Assembly (NCBI GenBank): GCA_963725085.1
Contig: CAVRXM010000005.1
Coordinates: 620,001 to 684,000 of the forward strand
Reading direction: 5' to 3'
Source of the DNA: VRUE01 sp963725085
GTDB taxonomy: Bacteria; Actinomycetota; Thermoleophilia; Solirubrobacterales; 70-9
DNA length: 64,000 nt
The translations under genes and the position numbers were made by a program. The notes beneath the pieces are model-generated. The model made no database searches. It saw only the letters and a list, made by a program, of their open reading frames with translations, and had not been told where the DNA came from. Every line of letters starts with the position of its first letter. The stretch's first letter is position 1. Of this stretch, positions 58,739-64,000 are shown in pieces.

Positions 58739-59089
58739 ATGGCGCGGGCACCCTCAGCGGCCCTGATGGTCGCCAGTCTCCTCGCGCTCGCCGGCTGCGG
58801 TGGCGCCGACGCAGGCGCGATCGCGGAACCGGAGCCGAAGGTCTCGGTGGCGGAGACGTGCTCCGCCTACCCCGGTCGGACGGCTGCCGCCTGCGAACAC
58901 AGCTACTTCTCCTGCGCAAGGCAGGCGCCGAAGAGTGTGCGGCTCTACCACGACGACGGAGGGCCGCGACTGGACCTGGTGGCCGAGGAAGCGACCAGGG
59001 CCTTCGAGCAGCCCGAGCGGCGAGGCGCCTTCGCGGGCTGTCTGGCCTCGATGACCGACGCCTACAACAGGCAGTTCGGCGGCGACTAG
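58739..59089 (+). CDS. Small lipoprotein
   Basis: 116 aa. Lipobox LALAGC (Cys 20) after a short signal peptide. The mature part has four more cysteines (ETCSAYPGRTAAACEHSYFS, SCARQ, AGCLASM), likely disulfide-bonded. Family unknown. The 3' end overlaps convergent panB by 4 bp. Confidence 0.65.
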   Translation: MARAPSAALMVASLLALAGCGGADAGAIAEPEPKVSVAETCSAYPGRTAAACEHSYFSCARQAPKSVRLYHDDGGPRLDLVAEEATRAFEQPERRGAFAGCLASMTDAYNRQFGGD

Positions 59090-60021
59090 GAGAGCGGCTC
59101 CCAGTCCCAGCTCCCCGGCGCCGACAGGCTCTCGCGCTCGAGGTAGTGCCTGAACTCGCCCAGCTCGGCCGGATCGATTCCGTAGACATGATCGGCTTCC
59201 GGGAAGCGGCCGGAGCGGACCTCCGCCGTGTAGCGCCGCACCCCGTCGACCATCGCGTCGTGGACCTCGGCGTAGCGCTTGACGAATTTCGGCGCCCTGC
59301 CGGTCGTGATCCCGAGCAGGTCGTGGAAGACGAGGACCTGGCCGGCGGGCGCCGGGCCGGCGCCGATCCCGATCACCGGGACCTCGAGGCGCTCGACGAT
59401 CGCCTCGGTGATCGCGGCCGGGACGGCCTCGAAGACGATCGCGAAGCAACCGACCGACTGCAGGGCCAGCGCGTCCTCGCAGAGCTTGATCGCGCTTTTC
59501 AGGTCCTTGCCCTGGGTTTTGTAGCCGCCGAGCGCCGTCGCCGTCTGCGGCGTCAGGCCGACGTGCCCCATCACCGGGATCCCGGCGCGGACGATCGCCC
59601 GAGCTCGCTCGACCGAGGTCCCCCCCGCCTCGAGCTTGACGACCTTGCATCCCGTCTCCTTGACCAGCCGCTGGGCGTTCTGGACGGCGAGCTCGTTACT
59701 CGCCTCGTAGCTGCCCATCGGCATGTCGCCGACCATCAGCGGCGTCGTCAGGCCGCGGCGAACGGCCTTGCCCAGCATCACCATCTCGTCCATCGAGACC
59801 GGCTCGGTGCCCGGGTAGCCGAGGACGACCATCGCCGCGGTGTCGCCGACGAGGACGATGTCCACCCCCGCCTCCTCGGCGACCCGGGCCGAGGGAAAGT
59901 CGTAGGCGGTGACCATCACGATCGGTTCGCCCGCGGCCTTCATCTCCGCCAGCCGCGGCAGCGTCACCGGCTCTCGCTCCGACACTTTCCCATCGCCCAC
60001 TTCGATATTGAACTCCCTCAT
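59086..60021 (-). CDS. panB: 3-methyl-2-oxobutanoate hydroxymethyltransferase
   Basis: 311 aa, slightly longer than usual because of the N-terminal segment before VTLPRLAEMKAAGEPIVMVT. TIM barrel with the Mg-binding YDFPSARVAEEAGVDIVLVG, GHVGLTPQ and IGIGAGPAPAGQVLVFHDLLG. It transfers a hydroxymethyl group to 2-oxoisovalerate in pantothenate synthesis. Its ATG overlaps the panD stop. Confidence 0.95.
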   Translation of the reverse strand: MREFNIEVGDGKVSEREPVTLPRLAEMKAAGEPIVMVTAYDFPSARVAEEAGVDIVLVGDTAAMVVLGYPGTEPVSMDEMVMLGKAVRRGLTTPLMVGDMPMGSYEASNELAVQNAQRLVKETGCKVVKLEAGGTSVERARAIVRAGIPVMGHVGLTPQTATALGGYKTQGKDLKSAIKLCEDALALQSVGCFAIVFEAVPAAITEAIVERLEVPVIGIGAGPAPAGQVLVFHDLLGITTGRAPKFVKRYAEVHDAMVDGVRRYTAEVRSGRFPEADHVYGIDPAELGEFRHYLERESLSAPGSWDWEPLS

Positions 60022-60398
60022 GACAAGAGCACCTCCGGGTTGCTGTCGACTGCGACCGCGCGGTTGGCGTCATCGACGTGGACGACGACCGGTGAGTAGG
60101 TCTCGAGGTCGGCCTCGTCGTAGGCCCCGAACGAGGCGACGATCACCTTGTGGCCCGGCCTGGTGAGGTGGGCGGCGGCGCCGTTGACCTGGATCGTCCC
60201 GGAGCCCGGCTCGCCGTCGATGACGTAGGTGACGAACCGGGCTCCGGTGTCGATGTCCCAGACATGGACCTGCTCATTGGCGATCAGATCGGCACCGGCC
60301 ATGAGCTCGGTGTCGATCGTGATGCTGCCGACGTAGTCGACGTCGCAATCGGTCACCGTCGCCCGGTGGATCTTGGACTTGAGCATCTGCCTCTGCAT
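60018..60398 (-). CDS. panD: Aspartate 1-decarboxylase
   Basis: 126 aa. Pyruvoyl enzyme: self-cleavage at Gly-Ser in DYVGSITID gives the pyruvoyl group. NEQVHVWDIDTGARFVTYVI and AAAHLTRPGHKVIVASF are typical. It makes beta-alanine for pantothenate. Confidence 0.96.
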   Translation of the reverse strand: MQRQMLKSKIHRATVTDCDVDYVGSITIDTELMAGADLIANEQVHVWDIDTGARFVTYVIDGEPGSGTIQVNGAAAHLTRPGHKVIVASFGAYDEADLETYSPVVVHVDDANRAVAVDSNPEVLLS

Positions 60399-60424
60399 CG
60401 TCCTCCCTGGTTTTGAAGTTGTCG

Positions 60425-61325
60425 CTATGCCTCAGGCCCGATCAGGATGTTGTCGATCAGCCGCGCGCCGCCGACCCGGGCGGCGACCGCGACCAGGACC
60501 TGCCGCCCGCCGACCTCCTCGACCGGCTCGAGGCTCTCCGGGTCGCGCGCCTCGAGGTACTCGGGTTCGATTCCCGCAAGCTGAAGCTCCCTCGTCCCGC
60601 GCGTCGAGGCCGGCGGCCAGGTGATTCCGCGCGCGCGCCCGCCTCGACGGCGCGGAGCGCGCGGTGGAGCGCAGTCGCCCGCTCGCGGTCGGCGGGCTCG
60701 AGGTAGGCGTTGCGCGAGCTCATCGCGAGGCCGTCTGGCTCGCGCACGGTCGGCAGCGCCTCGATCCGAACCGGGAAGTCGAGGTCGCGGGCCATACGAC
60801 GGATAACGGCGACCTGCTGGGCGTCCTTCTGGCCGAAGTAGGCGACGTCGGGGCCGACCGCGTTGAGGAGCTTGGCGACGACGGTGGTGACGCCGCGGAA
60901 GTGGCCACGACCACGGCGCTCGGGATCGCCGCAGAGAACGTCGGTCAGGCCCTCGACCTCGACCTCGGTCGCAAAGCCCTCGGGATAGACCTCCTCGACC
61001 GGCGGCGCGTAGACGACGTCGACGCCGGCCTCGGCGGCGAGCTCGATGTCGCGGGCCTCGTCGCGCGGATAGCGGTCGAGGTCCTCGCCGGGACCGAACT
61101 GGGTCGGGTTGACGAACAGGCTCATGACGACGATGTCACAGGACGCCCGCGCCGCCTCGCAGCAGCGAGAGATGGCCGTCGTGCAGGTAGCCCATCGTCG
61201 GAACGAGGCCGATCGAGTGCCCGTTCGGCCCGGGCATCGGCCAGGGCATCGCGGAGCTCGCCCTTGCTGCGGGCGACGACGACGCCTGTCTCTGCGCTTG
61301 CGGAAATGCCTATCGTCAGGTCCAT
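60425..61325 (-). CDS. panC: Pantothenate synthetase, about three frameshifts
   Basis: About 300 codons. It joins pantoate and beta-alanine with ATP. Blocks: ARSKGELRDALADAR, then in another frame IGLVPTMGYLHDGHLSLL (HxGH motif), then MSLFVNPTQFGPGEDLDRYP, YFGQKDAQQVAVIRRM, MSSRNAYL and the end GGARLIDNILIGPEA. Shifts near 61230, 61150 and 60625. The ATG at 61325 has AGAGGG upstream; GTG 61349 is an alternative. First gene of panC-panD-panB. TATAAT at 61366-61371 is a good -10 box. Confidence 0.87.
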
Positions 61326-61365
61326 CGGGTCCATGCCCTCTGGGGTCACGGCCTCTGCGAGGAAT

Positions 61366-61371
61366 TATAGG
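61366..61371 (-). promoter_or_regulatory. -10 box TATAAT of the pantothenate operon
   Basis: A consensus TATAAT on the minus strand, 40 nt before the chosen panC ATG, leaving a short leader. No clear -35 hexamer. Confidence 0.5.
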
Positions 61372-61428
61372 TGTCTATCGCTGTGGCTCTGTGACGTATA
61401 CCCGGGAGTGAGGACGGAGATGCATCGA

Positions 61429-62017
61429 TCAGGCAGGGAGCGGAACGGTGCCGACCTCCCGCGCCGGCGCGCCGGCGGCGATCGTGCCTGGCGGCAGGTC
61501 GCTGGTGACGACCGAGTTCGCCCGATCACGCAGCGCTCGCCGATCGTCACCCCGCTGGTCACGACGCAGTTGACGCCGAACCAGCAGTTGGCGCCGATTC
61601 TGACCGGGCCCTTGCTGGTGAACCCCTGCCATGGGATCGGGACGTCCGGGATCGTCGAAGCGGTGGTCGGCGTCGCCGACGAAGCAGCCGTTGGCGAACA
61701 TCACGTGGTCGCCGACCTCGATCAGCTCGAGCGCCGCGAACATCGTGTTGCGGTTGAGAAAGCAGCCGGCGCCGATCTCGATCCTCGCCTTGGGAGCCAG
61801 GGTGAGCCAGCATCCGGGCTCGAGCAGGGTGCCCTCGCCGATCGCCAGCCGGCCCTCGTCGAGCGCCTCCAGCAACTCGCCCTCGACCGGCATCCGGACG
61901 AAGAACCCGCCCCGGGCTGCGTGGCGGTGCGATCCGCAGCCGCCGCAGCGGCCGCCTGTTTCGCTCGTACCAGCGCCGCTTCGCCCACCAGAGGCGCCAA
62001 CCCCTCGTCTCGCTCAT
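61429..62017 (-). CDS. Left-handed beta-helix acyltransferase (sugar O-acetyltransferase-like), frameshifted
   Basis: About 196 codons. Hexapeptide-repeat acyltransferase: MSETRGWRLWWAKRRWYERN, then RMPVEGELLEALDEGRLAIG, GDHVMFANGCFVGDADHRFD and, in other frames, IPWQGFTSKGPVRIGANCWF and GERCVIG, ending GTIAAGAPAREV (typical cap). Shifts near 61930, 61652 and 61525. Maltose/galactoside acetyltransferase or a surface-glycan acyltransferase is likely. Divergent from the ROK kinase across 40 bp. Confidence 0.75.
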
Positions 62018-62044
62018 CGACCAAGCTTTCCAGACCGGCGGGCA

Positions 62045-62050
62045 TAGACT
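62045..62050 (+). promoter_or_regulatory. -10 box TAGACT of the ROK kinase gene
   Basis: TAGACT, 7 nt before GTG 62058, no Shine-Dalgarno between. Confidence 0.45.
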
Positions 62051-62057
62051 TTCCGCG

Positions 62058-63022
62058 GTGGCCAAGCTGCGAGGCGGCATAGACCTCGGCGGGACGAAGA
62101 TCCAGACCGCGATCGTCGACCCCGCCGGCAAGGTGCTCGGCGAGGCTCGCCAGCCGACGCCGACCGACGGGCGGGCCGGCCGACGTCGCCGAGGCGATGG
62201 CGGCGGCAATGCAGGAAGCGGCCGACGCAGCCGGGGTCGAGTCCGGCCGGGCCTCGAGGGCGTCGGCGTCGGCTCGCCCGGGCGACGCCGACGAGAAGAC
62301 CGGCGTCGTGTCGGGCGCGCGGAACCTGCCCGGCTGGAACGGGAGCTTCCCGCTCGGCGAAACCCTCTCGGAGGCCCTCGGGACGAAGGTGAGGGTCGGC
62401 AACGACGTCCAGGTCGCGACCGAAGCCGAGTTCCACCTCGGCGCGGCGCGTGAGTTCTCGAGCCTGCTCGGCGTCTTCTGGGGAACCGGAGTCGGCGGCG
62501 GCCTGATCCTCGACGGCAAGCCCTGGCTGGGCCGCGGCGCCGCCGGCGAGATCGGCCACATGGTCGATCAAGCGCGGCGGCGCGAAGTGCCCCTGCGGGC
62601 GCAAGGGCTGCATGGAGGCCTACGCCGGTCGCGGGGCGATGGAAGCCGAGGCGAGGCGCCAGCACTCCGAGGGGGTCAAGACCGACCTCTTCAAGCTGAT
62701 GGAGAAGCACGGGAAAGAGCGCCTGACGAGCGGGGTCTGGGAGCGCGCCCTCGACGACGGCGACGACCTCGCCGAAAAGCTGATCGAACGCGCGATCGAG
62801 GCGCTCGGGACCGGGATCGCGTCGGCCGTCAATCTGATCGACCCCGAGGCCGTGGTGCTCGGCGGCGGCCTCGGGATCCGATTCGGCGCGAGGTTGATGG
62901 ACCCGCTGACGAAGGAGATGGGCAAGCACCTCTTCGTCGACGAACGGCCGCCGGCGGTCCGCGTCGCCTCGCTCGGCGACCTCGGCGGGGCGATCGGCGC
63001 CTCGCTCCTCGTCGCCCGCTGA
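62058..63022 (+). CDS. ROK family sugar kinase (glucokinase-like), about four frameshifts
   Basis: About 321 codons. ROK ASKHA fold: GGIDLGGTKIQTAIVDPAGK (phosphate 1), GVGVGSPG, RVGNDVQVATEAEFHLGA, FWGTGVGGGLILDG and the ROK zinc site CPCGRKGCMEAYAG, then VLGGGLG. Frame changes near 62183, 62243, 62283 and 62575. Probably a glucokinase or related hexose kinase. Its neighbour is a sugar ABC permease gene, which supports a sugar-uptake role. Confidence 0.84.
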
Positions 63023-63030
63023 GGCGTGGC

Positions 63031-64000
63031 TCAGACTCGGCCTGCGGCCTGCCGCTGCTGGCGGGCGATCGCGTCGACGATCACGGCGAGCAGCAGGACG
63101 CCGCCGGTGACCATGAACTTGACCGCAGAGGAGAGCGCCAGCAGGTCCATGCCGTTGGAGATCGAGCCGATGACCAGTGCGCCGACCAGCGCCGTCCAGA
63201 CCGCGCCCCGCCCGCCGAAGAGGCTGGTGCCGGCGATGACCGGGCCCGCAATCGCGAGCAGCAGCAGTTCGCTGCCGCCGGAGCTCTGGTTGACGGCGAG
63301 CAGCCGCGAGGCGGCCATGATGCCGCCGATCGCCGCCATCGTCCCCGACATCGCGAAGACGATGACCCGGATTTTTTCGATCCCGATGCCGGCGCGCCTC
63401 GCAGCCTCCACGTTGCCGCCGACCGCGAAGACGTGGCGGCCGAAGCGGGTCTGCTTGGCGAGGTATTCCATCCCGACCACGAAGCCGACCAGGATCAGCA
63501 GGGCGAGCGGCACGCCGCGGTCGGAGTTGAGGACGGCGACGACGACGATCGTCGCCACGGCCACCAGGCCGAAGCGGATCGCGAGCGTCATCATGCCCTC
63601 GCTTTCCAGATTGGCGGCCAGCCGCCGCCGGTGTCCCAAGAGCGTCAACGCGCCGTAGGCGACGATCACGATCGCCGCCATGATCCAGCCGACCGCGTCG
63701 GAGTAGAAGGTGTTGGCGAGGCCGGTGATCTGTGGGATCGGTCAGGTTGATCGACCCCGTGGACCCGAGCACCTGTAACAGGGCTCCCTGCCAGGCGAGC
63801 AGCCCGCCAAGGTGACCACGAAGGAGGGAACGCCGAAACGGCTGAAGAGGAAGCCCTGAAGGGCGCCGATCGCCATGCCCACGGCGATGCCCGCGGCGAT
63901 CGCAAGGTAGGGGTTCCAGCCGTGCTGGGCGTTCAGGACCGCCATGCAGGCCGCCGCCAGGCCGCTGACCGCCCCGACCGAGAGGTCGATCTCGCCGAGC
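63031..64000 (-). CDS. Simple-sugar ABC transporter permease (RbsC/XylH-like), N-terminus cut, two frameshifts
   Basis: The visible part starts inside the gene at LGEIDLSVGAVSGLAAACM, where EIDLSVG is typical of ribose/xylose-type permeases. Then GFLFSRFGVPSFVVTLAG and, after shifts near 63808 and 63740, LVGFVVGMEYLAKQTRFGRH, VFAVGGNVEAARRAGI and ALVIGSISNGMDLLALSSAV. BPD_transp_2 family, about ten helices in full. ATPase and binding-protein genes would lie beyond the window. Confidence 0.85.

Noticed and set aside
57673..60099. 808-codon plus-strand frame across UDG and panB
   Set aside because: Spans two well-supported minus-strand genes and a lipoprotein gene; no coherent domain.

Overview
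The window is very GC-rich, with a strong G/C third-codon bias that opens long ORFs on the opposite strand of almost every gene. The gene content points to a Gram-positive actinobacterium, most likely of the Thermoleophilia/Solirubrobacterales type. The evidence is the MurT/GatD pair, a membrane-anchored cyclophilin, a VKOR/DsbA pair, DapL, an H+-pyrophosphatase, Rex, and a CeoB/CeoC-like RCK pair beside an APC permease. The lineage is an inference from gene families, not from a marker alignment. No rRNA, CRISPR array or intact transposase is visible. The only tRNA is tRNA-Gln(CTG).

Layout. 1-6.9 kb: end of a secreted DUF1906 protein, dapF, dapL, a membrane protein, an MBL hydrolase, an SDR, hflX and dut. 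6.9-13.6 kb (minus strand): a secreted RTX-repeat protein and an envelope operon (lipid kinase, murT, methyltransferase, gatD). 13.6-17.2 kb: extracytoplasmic folding and redox genes (cyclophilin, peroxiredoxin, VKOR, DsbA). 17.2-20.4 kb: methyltransferase, SDR and lipid-transfer thiolase. 20.4-28.8 kb: a potassium island in the order sensor kinase, kdpE, 26-aa ORF, kdpF, kdpA, kdpC, kdpB, KdpD N-terminal protein, USP. 28.7-34.9 kb: FUSC, CcdA, a short LeuRS, a lipoprotein and GtrA. 34.9-38.6 kb: a two-gene ABC exporter. 38.8-42.1 kb: a lipoprotein and a tRNA-Gln integration zone carrying a beta-propeller gene. 42.1-48.6 kb: FAD oxidoreductase, two RCK proteins and two APC-USP permeases. 48.6-54.6 kb: FMN oxidase, cupredoxin lipoprotein, hppA, a carboxylate-amine ligase, rex and a glutaredoxin. 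54.6-58.7 kb: the tsaD/rimI/tsaB/tsaE t6A cluster with a UDG. 59-61.3 kb: panB, panD and panC. 61.4-64 kb: acyltransferase, ROK kinase and a sugar ABC permease cut by the window end.

Cross-cutting signals. (1) A TAGGCT-like hexamer (TANNNT) sits 6-10 nt upstream of at least 16 start codons, which is what -10 boxes of leaderless mRNAs look like. One 24-bp divergent gap holds two overlapping boxes. (2) Short repeats of 54-68 bp lie exactly between genes and end at start codons. A second repeat type is inserted in frame in an ABC ATPase and also supplies the N-terminus of TsaE. (3) Exported proteins use GAA for glutamate while cytosolic neighbours use GAG. (4) About 20 genes carry single-base indels with otherwise perfect family similarity. 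These are dense in kdp (22.4-28 kb) and at 60.5-64 kb and nearly absent from 1-15 kb, which suggests a local sequencing or assembly problem rather than gene decay. Frameshifted genes are therefore annotated as whole genes.

Functional links. Potassium is a recurring theme (Kdp, a KimA-like APC-USP plus RCK cluster, a K+-independent pyrophosphatase). Others are cell-wall precursor supply (DapL/DapF, MurT/GatD) and extracytoplasmic thiol chemistry (VKOR, DsbA, CcdA).
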